A DNA stretch of 64,000 nucleotides from an uncultured Roseburia sp. (GTDB taxonomy: Bacteria > Bacillota > Clostridia > Lachnospirales > Lachnospiraceae). Below, one piece after another: positions 1 through 7,601 of the stretch. The stretch lies in the NCBI GenBank assembly GCA_910587865.1, contig CAJUNX010000009.1, positions 1 to 64,000 of the forward strand, read 5' to 3'. Below the pieces are notes generated by a model. The model saw nothing but the letters and a program-made list of their open reading frames with translations. It was not told the origin of the DNA and ran no database searches. Position numbers and translations under genes: made by a program. Positions within the stretch are counted from its first letter, which is position 1. The number at the start of each line of letters is the position of its first letter.

Positions 1-55
1 TTTCGGACAAACGGTTTTCAAGACCGCCTCGTTATGACCACTTCGATACCTCTCC
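1..55 (-). tRNA. tRNA-Ser (anticodon TGA), 5' part only
   Basis: Read on the minus strand from 55 downwards, the sequence starts GGAGAGGTATCGAAGTGG, the usual start of a bacterial tRNA-Ser. It includes the D-arm and an anticodon stem GGCGGT/ACCGTT with loop CTTGAAA, giving anticodon TGA. The long variable arm and 3' half lie outside the window. A consensus promoter sits about 30 bases upstream. Confidence 0.9.
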
Positions 56-85
56 GTGTGCATGTCTCAAATCAGTGCATGAGAC

Positions 86-114
86 ATTATAGCATCGGGT
101 TTCCGCCGTGTCAA
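86..114 (-). promoter_or_regulatory. Sigma-A promoter of tRNA-Ser
   Basis: On the minus strand there is a perfect -35 box TTGACA (114-109), a 17-base spacer and a perfect -10 box TATAAT (91-86). The expected start point lies about 25 bases before the tRNA. No other gene lies between. Confidence 0.9.
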
Positions 115-192
115 TAACTTTTTTGAAATATTTTTCATTTTTTTGTCAAAAACTCCGCTGCTGCCCGTACCCCGGCGCAGAGTCCTCCCGGA

Positions 193-891
193 TCACGTCT
201 GATCCCGCATTTGAAGATACGTTTTTGCCACCAGAAGATCTCCCGGCGTCGTGATTTTAATGTTGTGATAGCTGCCCTCTATGATTTTTACCGCCGGGCC
301 TTCGGCGCGCTCCAGCACCATCGCATCATCCGTTATTCCGTCCGTATTGTGCGCCGTCACTTTTTCGTATGCGTCACGTATCAGCGAGTAAGAAAAGGTC
401 TGCGGGGTCTGCATCTGCCACAGTTTTTTCCGATCCGGCGTCTCGCCTGCATATCCGTCTTCCCCAACATAGCGGATGGTATCCTTAACCGGCATTCCTG
501 CCACGCACGCTCCGCAGACGCGTACCGTTTCCACGCAGCGCAGGATCATGTCCGGTGTGACAAACGGCCGCGCACCGTCGTGAATCAGCACATAATCGCT
601 TCCCGATGCCGCCAGAAGACCTGCATAAACGGAATCGTACCGCTCTTTTCCGCCCTCGGTAATCGCCGTCACTTTCCGGAATCCGTATCGCTCCACAATC
701 TCATGACGGCAGTATTCCGTCTCACCCCTGCCTGTCACAAGTACAATCCCGGTCACCACGCTCTCCTCAAACGCCCTGAGCGCATAGCAGATGACAGGCT
801 GTCCCGCCAAATCCATATATTGTTTCTGTACCGGGCTGTTCATTCTCTTACCGGAGCCTGCAGCCAGTACGATTGCCGTGATTGTTTCCAT
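193..891 (-). CDS. ispD: 2-C-methyl-D-erythritol 4-phosphate cytidylyltransferase
   Basis: The protein has 232 residues, the normal IspD length. It transfers CMP from CTP to methylerythritol 4-phosphate in the MEP isoprenoid pathway. The N-terminal AIVLAAGSGKRM is the nucleotide-binding loop. QKQYMDLAGQP, LIHDGARPFV and the C-terminal NIKITTPGDL are all IspD signatures. The start at 891 has GGAGG five bases upstream; the frame stays open further upstream, but without family similarity or a better ribosome site. It lies 203 bases after tsaD, with a weak hairpin between, so it may be separately transcribed. Confidence 0.95.
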   Translation of the reverse strand: METITAIVLAAGSGKRMNSPVQKQYMDLAGQPVICYALRAFEESVVTGIVLVTGRGETEYCRHEIVERYGFRKVTAITEGGKERYDSVYAGLLAASGSDYVLIHDGARPFVTPDMILRCVETVRVCGACVAGMPVKDTIRYVGEDGYAGETPDRKKLWQMQTPQTFSYSLIRDAYEKVTAHNTDGITDDAMVLERAEGPAVKIIEGSYHNIKITTPGDLLVAKTYLQMRDQT

Positions 892-1067
892 TTTTCCTCC
901 ATACCGGAGCGTTTTTTCGAAAAACCGCGGACCGGATTTCAAAGCTGGCCCTGCGATCCCGAATTTGCAGCCCCGTAAAAGATACTTTTCGCCTGTTTTC
1001 CAGCGGAATTTCCACCGCAATCTGCGGTTTCTGCGGCGCAAATCTGCGGTTGAAAAGGCAGCATATG

Positions 1068-1091
1068 AAAACAGGCCGTGACGGCGGCCGC
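1068..1091 (-). terminator. Possible weak terminator after tsaD
   Basis: On the minus strand GGCCG and CGGCC form a five-pair GC hairpin with a six-base loop, followed by TGTTTTC. It begins four bases after the tsaD stop. The stem is short and the T-run interrupted, so this is tentative. The rest of the tsaD-ispD gap (892-1067) contains only short AATCTGCGG direct repeats. Confidence 0.4.
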
Positions 1092-1094
1092 ATG

Positions 1095-2111
1095 TCACAG
1101 GCGAAGGCCGGGCACCGCATTCAGATCGAGACCGTCCCTTTTTCCGCTGCAATAGTCGTAATAGGCCGCCACACCGATCATCGCCGCATTATCCGTACAG
1201 AACACGGGGGACGGATGATAAAACGCCACGCCTTTTTCCAGGCATGCCGCGCGCATTTCCTCCCGAAGCGTCGCGTTTGCGGCCACTCCTCCGGCAATCG
1301 CAAACCGTTCCATCCCAAATTCGTCCATCGCCTGCTTCGCATGTCCGATCAGCACATCAATGACCGCCTTTTGGAAGGAGGCCGCAATATCCGCCTGCAC
1401 CACCGGGATTCCTTTCATCTGACAGCTGTTTAAATAATTTAACACCGCTGATTTTAACCCGCTGAAGCTGAAATCATACGGGCTGTCGGACAGCTTCGCC
1501 CGCGGAAACTCCACCGCATGCGGATTCCCTTCGGCCGCCACCCTTTCTATCTTCGGCCCTCCCGGATATCCGAGTCCGATGGCCCGCGCCACTTTATCAA
1601 ACGCTTCGCCGGCGGCATCGTCCCTGGTTCTTCCAAGCACCTCGTAACCGGTATAGTCCGACACGCGCACCAGATGTGTGTGCCCGCCCGATACCACCAG
1701 ACACAAAAACGGCGGTGTCAGCTCTTTGTTTTCGATATAATTGGCGCAGATATGCCCCTTAATGTGATGAACCCCCACCAGCGGAATCTTTTTTGCATAG
1801 CTGATCGCTTTGGCTTCCGCCACTCCCACCAGAAGCGCCCCCACCAGTCCCGGCCCGCAGGTAACGCCGATGGCGTCAATATCGTCAAGCGTCATATCCG
1901 CTTCGTCTAACGCCTGTTCGATCACCTGGTTGATTTTTTCTATGTGCTTTCTTGAAGCAATCTCCGGCACGACACCGCCGTAAAGCGTGTGCAGGCTGAT
2001 CTGGGAGGAAATCACACTGGATCTGACTTCGCGACCGTTTACCACGACAGCCGCCGCCGTCTCGTCACAGGAACTCTCGATTGCAAGTATCGTCACATCA
2101 TCACAGCTCAT
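1095..2111 (-). CDS. tsaD: tRNA N6-adenosine threonylcarbamoyltransferase TsaD
   Basis: TsaD moves the threonylcarbamoyl group onto A37 of ANN-decoding tRNAs (t6A). The protein starts with [14 protein letters not shown], an ASKHA-fold signature. It carries the metal-binding HHIKGH near residue 115, the LVVSGGHT phosphate loop, and [11 protein letters not shown]. Length is about 338 residues, normal for the family. ATG 2111 is preferred because GAGGGAG lies nine bases upstream; the ATG at 2120 sits directly on that site. It overlaps the preceding gene by 11 bases, so the two are probably coupled. tsaB and tsaE lie upstream in the same direction; tsaC is not in this window. Confidence 0.96.
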   Translation of the reverse strand: MSCDDVTILAIESSCDETAAAVVVNGREVRSSVISSQISLHTLYGGVVPEIASRKHIEKINQVIEQALDEADMTLDDIDAIGVTCGPGLVGALLVGVAEAKAISYAKKIPLVGVHHIKGHICANYIENKELTPPFLCLVVSGGHTHLVRVSDYTGYEVLGRTRDDAAGEAFDKVARAIGLGYPGGPKIERVAAEGNPHAVEFPRAKLSDSPYDFSFSGLKSAVLNYLNSCQMKGIPVVQADIAASFQKAVIDVLIGHAKQAMDEFGMERFAIAGGVAANATLREEMRAACLEKGVAFYHPSPVFCTDNAAMIGVAAYYDYCSGKRDGLDLNAVPGLRL

Positions 2112-2685
2112 CCGAAGCATCTCCCTCTATCTGATAATACACCAGAATCTTCCAGTTTCCGTCTTCATCTTTCCGAAGGACATACATCTGGAATGTCCGG
2201 TTGTATTCTTTATCCTCATTTATAAAGTAAGAGGCTGTCACATACGCGCACTCCGCCCCGTCCACTTCATGGTACTGCACATCGTTGCTGTCGCACACGC
2301 TGCTGTTCGCAATCACCCGGCTCTCATCATGATACTCCTCAATGTCTTTTTTCAGGTCCGTAAAGTATTCATCCCGCGGATTGTTGCCCAAAAGCTCCTC
2401 GTCAAACAGCATCCTTGCCTGATCCCCCAGCGCGTACAACTCTTCTTCTGTATATTCCTCATTATAAAAGCAGGTGAGAATCCGGTTGTAGAACTTGACC
2501 ACCTCTCTGGGTGTCGCCGGATAATTCGAATCCAGATTTTTTGTGGTAATCTGCTGCACTTTGGAAAGCTCCATATTTTCCGATGTGGCGGACCGCCCGT
2601 TTGAAAAAAAATAAAACATTCCCACGATCAGCCCCACAGCAACAACGACCGTCACGATTCTTATGATATTCCGCTTCATTTTCAT
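2101..2685 (-). CDS. Membrane-anchored protein of unknown function (DUF6715-like)
   Basis: This 194-residue protein has a basic N-terminus and one hydrophobic segment (about residues 7-27). An acidic extracytoplasmic region follows, with no cysteine pair or lipobox. The C-terminal half, with a predicted pattern ending [18 protein letters not shown], resembles NTF2/SnoaL-like folds. I do not recognise a defined function; the DUF6715 assignment is from memory and needs a profile search. The ribosome site GGAAAGG is eight bases before ATG 2685. It sits between rnz and tsaD with only 32 bases to rnz and an 11-base overlap with tsaD, so it is part of that operon. Confidence 0.75.
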   Translation of the reverse strand: MKMKRNIIRIVTVVVAVGLIVGMFYFFSNGRSATSENMELSKVQQITTKNLDSNYPATPREVVKFYNRILTCFYNEEYTEEELYALGDQARMLFDEELLGNNPRDEYFTDLKKDIEEYHDESRVIANSSVCDSNDVQYHEVDGAECAYVTASYFINEDKEYNRTFQMYVLRKDEDGNWKILVYYQIEGDASDEL

Positions 2686-2717
2686 TCACCATGCCTTTCC
2701 ATTCATCCGCTGTCTGG

Positions 2718-3635
2718 TTACTCCTCTTCAAACGAAAGCTCCACACTCTTTCCGTCTTTCCCGGGATATGCCTCCGGAAAAATCTCTCTGACTTTTGACA
2801 TGTAAGGTTCCGCTCGTGTCAGCGAGGGCGAGAAATGCGTCAGCCACATCTCCTTTACCCCGGCTTTCTTCGCAAGCTCCGCCGCCTCATAAAATGTCAT
2901 ATGCTTATACTGTCTGGCCTTCGCGAGCTTTTCCTCCTCCGCATACATCCCCTCACAAATGAACAGATCCGCCCCTTTTGCAGCATGCGCAATCGCATCC
3001 GTCGGTCTCGTATCCGTACAGTATGTCACGTGAATCCCTTTTCTGGCAGGCCCGAGTACCATCTCAGGCCGATAGACGGTTCCGTCCTCCCCGCGGATGG
3101 TTTCACCTTTCTGCAGCCGGCTCCACAGCCGCTGCGGAATCCCGTTTGCCAGCGCCTGCTCTGTCCGGAATCTGCCCGCCCGATTGATTTTCACCGAGTA
3201 TCCGTAACAGGTCACATTGTGGTTCACGCGAAATGCATGGATCTGATACCCTCCGCAGGAGAAATCCTCCTCCGGCTTTGTGAACTCTCTGTACACGATC
3301 TCAAACGGCAGTTCCGGCGCAATCATGCGCAAAGACTCCGCCACACGTTCCAGGCCCTTTGGCCCTGCCATCAGAAGCGGCTCGGTGCGGTCCGCATTTC
3401 CCATGGTAAGCAGCAGGCCCGGAAGCCCGCTGATGTGATCCGCGTGATAATGTGTAAAACACAAAAGGTCAATCGGTTTAAAACTCCATCCTTTCTCCCT
3501 GACTGCCACCTGGGTTCCCTCCCCGCAGTCAATCAGAAGGCTGCTTCCGTTATGGCGCATCATCGCCGCCGTCAGAAAGCGGTGGGGAAGCGGCATCATC
3601 CCGCCGGTTCCCAGCAAACATACATCCAGCATCAC
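2718..3635 (-). CDS. rnz: Ribonuclease Z
   Basis: RNase Z cuts tRNA precursors just 3' of the discriminator base when CCA is absent or needs exposing. The protein has 305 residues, typical of the short bacterial form. It has the metallo-beta-lactamase core: FTHYHADHISG (residues about 61-71) supplies the zinc ligands, TGGMMPLPHR lies near the N-terminus, and YCTDTRPT and LTHFSPSL follow in order. It lies 22 bases after the CxxC mini-protein gene in a tRNA-maturation operon. Confidence 0.95.
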   Translation of the reverse strand: MMLDVCLLGTGGMMPLPHRFLTAAMMRHNGSSLLIDCGEGTQVAVREKGWSFKPIDLLCFTHYHADHISGLPGLLLTMGNADRTEPLLMAGPKGLERVAESLRMIAPELPFEIVYREFTKPEEDFSCGGYQIHAFRVNHNVTCYGYSVKINRAGRFRTEQALANGIPQRLWSRLQKGETIRGEDGTVYRPEMVLGPARKGIHVTYCTDTRPTDAIAHAAKGADLFICEGMYAEEEKLAKARQYKHMTFYEAAELAKKAGVKEMWLTHFSPSLTRAEPYMSKVREIFPEAYPGKDGKSVELSFEEE

Positions 3636-3657
3636 TGTCTCCCCGTCCCGGCTGACG

Positions 3658-3888
3658 TCATAATAATTCGGTCACCGGTTCTATTTCTGGCGCAATGGCA
3701 AAACTTTGTATCAGCCGGTCATAGCACGGCTCACAGATCTCCATACTGTGCACGCTCCCGTCTTTCTGATCGGAAAAGTATCCCCACAGTTTGCGGATGG
3801 AAAGGAAAGAGCTTTTGTCTTCCTCCCCCGCGGCACAGATTTTTCTGCCACAGCAGTTACAATAAATTACATTTGACTTTTTACTCAT
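3658..3888 (-). CDS. Small zinc-ribbon-like protein, function unknown
   Basis: This 76-residue protein has two cysteine pairs, CNCCGRKIC near the N-terminus (residues 10-18) and CEPCYDRLI near the middle-to-end. That spacing is expected of a structural zinc knuckle. No signal peptide or membrane segment is visible. The start at 3888 has GGAGGGAT just upstream; a longer reading frame extends to 4161 but runs into the rimI region and lacks family character. It sits between rimI and rnz, so a role near RNA or translation is possible but unproven. Confidence 0.7.
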   Translation of the reverse strand: MSKKSNVIYCNCCGRKICAAGEEDKSSFLSIRKLWGYFSDQKDGSVHSMEICEPCYDRLIQSFAIAPEIEPVTELL

Positions 3889-4039
3889 CCAGATCCCTCC
3901 ATCTGTTCGAACCCGTTCGCTTCCCCGGTCATCCGCCGCACGGCAGAGGCCGGCAGCTGTCCGACTTCGCGGTACCGGCCGGCATATTTTCCTGACAACG
4001 TTCATTATATCGGAAACCGGGCACAACATATAGTGGGAA

Positions 4040-4477
4040 TTACTGGCCGCACAACATAATATAGGCATCCTCCCGGGGCAGTTCATAAAAGTCCCTGCGG
4101 ATCCCCTGCTTTGTAAAGCCGTTTCTCTCGTACAGACGAATCGCGGCGTCATTCGAGACACGCACCTCCAAAATCAGACGCTTTATTCCGCGCTGTTCTG
4201 CCAGTTCTTTCAGCCCGCGGATCAGAAGCGCTCCCGTTCCCCGGCAGCGCCTCTTCCCGTCAACGGCTACATTCGTAATCTCCCCTTCATCCAGCGCAGC
4301 GTACAATCCGGCATAGCCCGTGACTGTCCCCCGCTCCTCCGCCACAAGAAAAATGGTGTTGTCCATTTCAAGGGCATCCAAAAATCCCTGCCGGCTCCAC
4401 GGCCGGGAAAAGATCTGCTGTTCCAAAAGGGCTGCCGCATCGACATCCCCTGCCTCCATCTCTCTGATCCGGATCAT
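4040..4477 (-). CDS. rimI: Ribosomal-protein alanine N-acetyltransferase RimI
   Basis: This 145-residue GNAT-fold enzyme is of the RimI type, which acetylates the N-terminal alanine of ribosomal protein S18 and possibly other proteins. Visible motifs are FSRPWSRQGF near the N-terminus, the acetyl-CoA loop around RRCRGTGALLI, and the C-terminal LEVRVSNDAAIRLYERNGF. It overlaps tsaB by four bases (ATGA), indicating translational coupling. The tsaE-tsaB-rimI-tsaD association is common in Firmicutes. Confidence 0.92.
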   Translation of the reverse strand: MIRIREMEAGDVDAAALLEQQIFSRPWSRQGFLDALEMDNTIFLVAEERGTVTGYAGLYAALDEGEITNVAVDGKRRCRGTGALLIRGLKELAEQRGIKRLILEVRVSNDAAIRLYERNGFTKQGIRRDFYELPREDAYIMLCGQ

Positions 4478-5202
4478 GCGTCCGCCTCCTGCCGCCCGGC
4501 TGCCGCCCGTTTTTCGGCGGCTTCGCGTTCCGCCTGTGAGAGGCGCAGGTACTCCGGCCGGTGCGCTTTTGCACTCTCATAACGCCCTTCGGAGAAATAC
4601 TTCATTCCGAGCGCCGCTACTGCCCCCGCACGCTGTTTTCCGAGATGTGCCGGCGCTTCGGACCACGGAACGAGAAGGTGTTCCCGCAGATACGCGCGGA
4701 ATACCGGGACACCGTCGCCCAGCACCACGACAGCCTCCCCCAGGCGGTTGATCCCGTCTGCAATCTCATCAATCCCGACGGCACACTGTTCTCTCACCAC
4801 TTCCATCTCATTCTGCCGGAAGCGGTAAAGTCCGGTGTATGTCTGGTTCCGTCTCGCGTCCATGAGCGGGCACACAAGCGCCTGATGCCCGGCAAGATTA
4901 TAGGCGAGTGCATCCACGGTCGGTACATTTACTATCGGCACATTTAATGCAAGTCCTAACCCTTTCGCCGTCGCCGATCCGATCCGAAGCCCGGTAAAAG
5001 AGCCCGGCCCTCCGGCGACCGCAATCGCGTCGAGCGTATTGAAATCCAGCTCTATCATACGCGCCACCTCGTCTAACATCGGCAGAAGCGTCTGAGAATG
5101 TGTCTTTTTATAATTGACGGTGTATTCCCCCAGCAGATTATCTTCTTCCATGACAGCGACGCTGGCCACAAGCCCCGAGCTGTCCAGTCCTAACAGTTTC
5201 AT
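4474..5202 (-). CDS. tsaB: t6A threonylcarbamoyltransferase complex subunit TsaB
   Basis: TsaB is the non-catalytic ASKHA-fold partner of TsaD. The start MKLLGLDSSGL, followed by KTHSQTLLPMLDE and VAGGPGSFTGLRIG, is diagnostic. The usual family start aligns with ATG 5202, giving 242 residues. An in-frame ATG four codons earlier (5214) sits directly on the AAAAAGG ribosome site and is less likely. It is followed by rimI with a four-base overlap and preceded by tsaE. Confidence 0.94.
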   Translation of the reverse strand: MKLLGLDSSGLVASVAVMEEDNLLGEYTVNYKKTHSQTLLPMLDEVARMIELDFNTLDAIAVAGGPGSFTGLRIGSATAKGLGLALNVPIVNVPTVDALAYNLAGHQALVCPLMDARRNQTYTGLYRFRQNEMEVVREQCAVGIDEIADGINRLGEAVVVLGDGVPVFRAYLREHLLVPWSEAPAHLGKQRAGAVAALGMKYFSEGRYESAKAHRPEYLRLSQAEREAAEKRAAAGRQEADA

Positions 5203-5248
5203 GTCCGTATCCATCCTTTTTCCAAAGATTCATCACAGCCCGAACGGC

Positions 5249-5701
5249 TCACCGTTCCCTCACCGTGATCCTCCGGTAATCGTAACCTTTCTCCAAATCC
5301 TTCTCGATCCGGACCTCAAATCGCCGTTCCGGCAGCAGTTCTTCGATCAGCTCCGCCCATTCAATCATGCAGATCCCGTCTCCGAAAAAATAATCCTCGT
5401 ACCCGATCTCATCCATCTCGGAGGGGTCCCCGATACGATAGACATCAAAATGATAGAACGGAATCCGCCCTTCCTCGTAAACCTGTACAATGGTAAAGGT
5501 CGGGCTTGTGACCGGTTCCGCAATTCCGAGTCCCTCCGCGATCCCCTGGGTAAACACGGTCTTCCCCGTGCCAAGATCCCCCGTCAGCGTATAGATCGCC
5601 CCGGGTTCTGCCCCTTCTCCGATCCGTCTGCCGAGCGCGCGGGTCTCCTCCTCGGAGTATGTCTCGTATACGGTCTGGTCTGTGTGCGCTGTTTTTTCCA
5701 T
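5249..5701 (-). CDS. tsaE: tRNA t6A biosynthesis ATPase TsaE
   Basis: This small P-loop ATPase supports TsaB-TsaD turnover in t6A synthesis. The Walker A loop GDLGTGKTVF lies near residue 41. SPTFTIVQVYE and HFDVYRI follow, then IEWAELIEELLPE, all typical. Starting at ATG 5701 gives 150 residues, the normal length, with AAGGAAG eleven bases upstream. The frame stays open to 5845 but the extra 48 residues are low-complexity and overlap a 60-base tandem duplication, so I do not include them. Confidence 0.93.
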   Translation of the reverse strand: MEKTAHTDQTVYETYSEEETRALGRRIGEGAEPGAIYTLTGDLGTGKTVFTQGIAEGLGIAEPVTSPTFTIVQVYEEGRIPFYHFDVYRIGDPSEMDEIGYEDYFFGDGICMIEWAELIEELLPERRFEVRIEKDLEKGYDYRRITVRER

Positions 5702-5772
5702 ACTGCCATCCGCTTCCTTTCTTTGTTTCTGATTCGCGCCGTCTTCCGGTCGTGCGGTCTGCCTGTTTTCCT

Positions 5773-5857
5773 GCACGGCCCGCGTTTCCCCCGCGCGAAT
5801 CCCCTCTGTTTCATTCCGCTGCGCGGCTTCCCGCACGGCCCGCATTTTCCCCGCGCG
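5773..5857. repeat. Imperfect 60-base tandem duplication upstream of tsaE
   Basis: The 25-base core starting GCACGGCCCGC occurs at 5773-5797 and again at 5833-5857, a lag of exactly 60 bases, with three differences. It is GC-rich and lies between the YcxB-like gene and tsaE. The reading frame through it stays open in phase with tsaE, which may be chance in GC-rich sequence. Confidence 0.6.
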
Positions 5858-5866
5858 GCTGCATTT

Positions 5867-6364
5867 TTATTTCATGCTGCAGCGGAATTTCTCAAGATGT
5901 TCGTTCGCAAGTCTGGCGAGCGGCCCGTATGCCTCCCCCAGCTGCGCCCTCGGAATCACATAGGCATGGATGCGGCTGCTGTACACAAGCACATTGCTCT
6001 TCGTCGCAACCATCCGGTAAATCTGTCCCCAGGGAAGCTCTGCGCTCTCCTCCCCCTGCGATACGGTAAATCCCTGCTCTCCCACCGCATAGTGCAGCGG
6101 CCGGCGCAGTACCTCCGAGGCCGCCAGGCTGTGCTTTGACCGCAAAAACAGGCTGACCGGCTGATAAAACAGAAAAATCACCGCAAACACGACGTACAGC
6201 AGCGTATACATCGTCTCCACTTTTCCGTATGTCGTTCCCGCCACCACAAATATCAGGATGGAGAAAAGAATCGAAAACCACCCGTGAAATCCGGAGTAGG
6301 TCTGATACATATTAAAACGATACATATCATCTGAGCTTAATGTGATATCAAATTCGATCGGCAT
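5867..6364 (-). CDS. YcxB-like membrane protein
   Basis: The protein has 165 residues from ATG 6364, which has AGGGGGT seven bases upstream. Two hydrophobic segments lie at about residues 28-45 and 52-72. A soluble C-terminal domain follows, with YAVGEQGFTVSQGEESAELPWGQIYRMVATKSNVLVY, which is the layout of the YcxB-like family (PF14317, unknown function). An upstream extension to 6427 is open but has no ribosome site. It is 165 bases upstream of tsaE in the same direction. Confidence 0.75.
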   Translation of the reverse strand: MPIEFDITLSSDDMYRFNMYQTYSGFHGWFSILFSILIFVVAGTTYGKVETMYTLLYVVFAVIFLFYQPVSLFLRSKHSLAASEVLRRPLHYAVGEQGFTVSQGEESAELPWGQIYRMVATKSNVLVYSSRIHAYVIPRAQLGEAYGPLARLANEHLEKFRCSMK

Positions 6365-6477
6365 GGCCGTACCCCCTGTCTGTCTTTTGTCCTGCTTCGC
6401 CCTATGAGTATAGCATCTTTCCGGCAAAAAGAAAAGACGCTATTCAAACGCGTCTTTTCTTCGGAACAGAATGTATT

Positions 6478-7113
6478 TTACCGGTTTCCCTTCAGAACAG
6501 GAGAAAGATGCTTGTATACCACAAATGTAATAGCAACCGAAAACAGTCCTTTTATAAAGGTGAACGGCATATTAAAGCAGACCAGGCACTGCAGTATGTT
6601 TTTCATCGACGGCAGAATCACCTGATACGCCGAGAGTACCATCTCCTCCGACATAAAATTGTAGTACACCGGATATACAAAAAAGTAGTTGGATGCCACG
6701 GAAAACGCTCCCATGAACGCCGCGCCGATCAGTGAGCCGGCCAGTGCGCTCATCCGTCCTTTTTTGCGCTGATAGATCAGTCCGGCAGGCAGAACAAACG
6801 CCACGCCGAGGATAAAATTGGACAGTTCCCCGACACCGCCGGTTGTGCTGATGAACAGATGCAGAACGTTTTTGATCAGGCAGACCAGTACGCCGCAAAG
6901 CGGTCCCATCGCGAACGAACCGATCAGCGCCGGAAGCTCCGAAAGATCCATTTTGATGAAAGCCGGCATAAACGGCACCGAAAAATCAAGGAACATCAGA
7001 ATAAACGCTACTGCCGAAAGCATGGCGGTCACCGTCATATAACGGATGCCGAATCTGCCTGCCGCGCCTGTTGCCGCTGACCGTGAGTGTAACAATGATT
7101 TGTTTGTGTCCAT
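6478..7113 (-). CDS. ribU: ECF transporter S component for riboflavin (RibU)
   Basis: This 211-residue integral membrane protein of five or six helices binds riboflavin and works with a shared ECF energising module that is not in this window. LIGSFAMGPLCGVLVCLIKN and SNYFFVYPVYYNFM are RibU-type motifs. The start ATG 7113 has AAGGAG upstream; longer open frame to 7301 covers the leader. The assignment is strengthened by the FMN riboswitch and intrinsic terminator directly upstream, which shut expression off when flavin is plentiful. Confidence 0.93.
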   Translation of the reverse strand: MDTNKSLLHSRSAATGAAGRFGIRYMTVTAMLSAVAFILMFLDFSVPFMPAFIKMDLSELPALIGSFAMGPLCGVLVCLIKNVLHLFISTTGGVGELSNFILGVAFVLPAGLIYQRKKGRMSALAGSLIGAAFMGAFSVASNYFFVYPVYYNFMSEEMVLSAYQVILPSMKNILQCLVCFNMPFTFIKGLFSVAITFVVYKHLSPVLKGNR

Positions 7114-7211
7114 AATATAATCTCCTTTTTCTGTGCGGAATTCGAGGTTCGCACTGGCATGAATCCTGCTGCCTTTGGGCGCGTGTCTGTCTGCGATGTC
7201 TTTTGGCATAC

Positions 7212-7240
7212 AAAAACCCCGGAAGAAATCTTCCGGGGGC
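7212..7240 (-). terminator. Riboswitch-controlled intrinsic terminator ahead of ribU
   Basis: On the minus strand CCCCGGAAGA and TCTTCCGGGG pair around a short loop and are followed by TTTTTGT. It lies between the FMN aptamer and ribU, 99 bases before the start codon. This is the expression platform expected for transcription attenuation by FMN. Confidence 0.9.
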
Positions 7241-7289
7241 AAACATACGCACACAGGATACGACTGCGGACCGCTGCCATATCATGCTT

Positions 7290-7532
7290 TTCTTCTCTCA
7301 TCCAGACTGTACTGTCGGCACCGGATTCTCACCGGTTCAGCTGCGAATACGATCACACGCGCAGGTCACGGGCTTTCCGGTCTGTATCGAACTCCCCGCC
7401 GCGCCGTGCATAACCGCGGGTGATAGATCGAATCAGCCGGAATCACCGTCGGTCGGGAATCTATGTACGCCATGCCTCTGCCGGCTTCTCATCCGGCATC
7501 CGGCCGGCTTCATATCACCCTGCCCCGAAGAA
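7290..7532 (-). promoter_or_regulatory. FMN riboswitch (RFN element)
   Basis: The minus strand contains the conserved RFN blocks in order: CTTCGGGGCAGGGTGA at the 5' end near 7530, then CCGACGGTGAT, then AAGCCCGTGACC, and GAATCCGGTGCCGACAGT followed by AGTCTGGATGAGAGAAGA at the 3' end near 7290. The variable P2/P3 region is long. FMN binding is expected to favour the terminator at 7212-7240 and lower ribU transcription. Confidence 0.96.
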
Positions 7533-7554
7533 TTCCTTATTTTTTTACGGTTTT

Positions 7555-7583
7555 ATTTTATGCCGGAGGAGCGCCATTGTCAA
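7555..7583 (-). promoter_or_regulatory. Sigma-A promoter for the riboswitch-ribU unit
   Basis: On the minus strand: perfect -35 TTGACA (7583-7578), 17-base spacer, -10 TAAAAT (7560-7555). Transcription would start about 15 bases before the first conserved block of the FMN aptamer. It overlaps the region just after the tex stop codon. Confidence 0.88.
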
Positions 7584-7601
7584 CCCCTGATTTGATCCTG
7601 G

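Noticed and set aside
211..978. Plus-strand 255-codon open frame opposite ispD
   Set aside because: A shadow of the real minus-strand gene, with no ribosome site or recognisable domain. Many similar antisense frames in the GC-rich half were set aside for the same reason.
892..1152. N-terminal extension of IspD
   Set aside because: It is Arg-rich, overlaps the tsaD end and precedes a perfect GGAGG-ATG start at 891 with the expected protein length.
5702..5845. N-terminal extension of TsaE
   Set aside because: Low-complexity product of a GC-rich tandem duplication; the normal 150-residue protein starts at 5701 with its own ribosome site.
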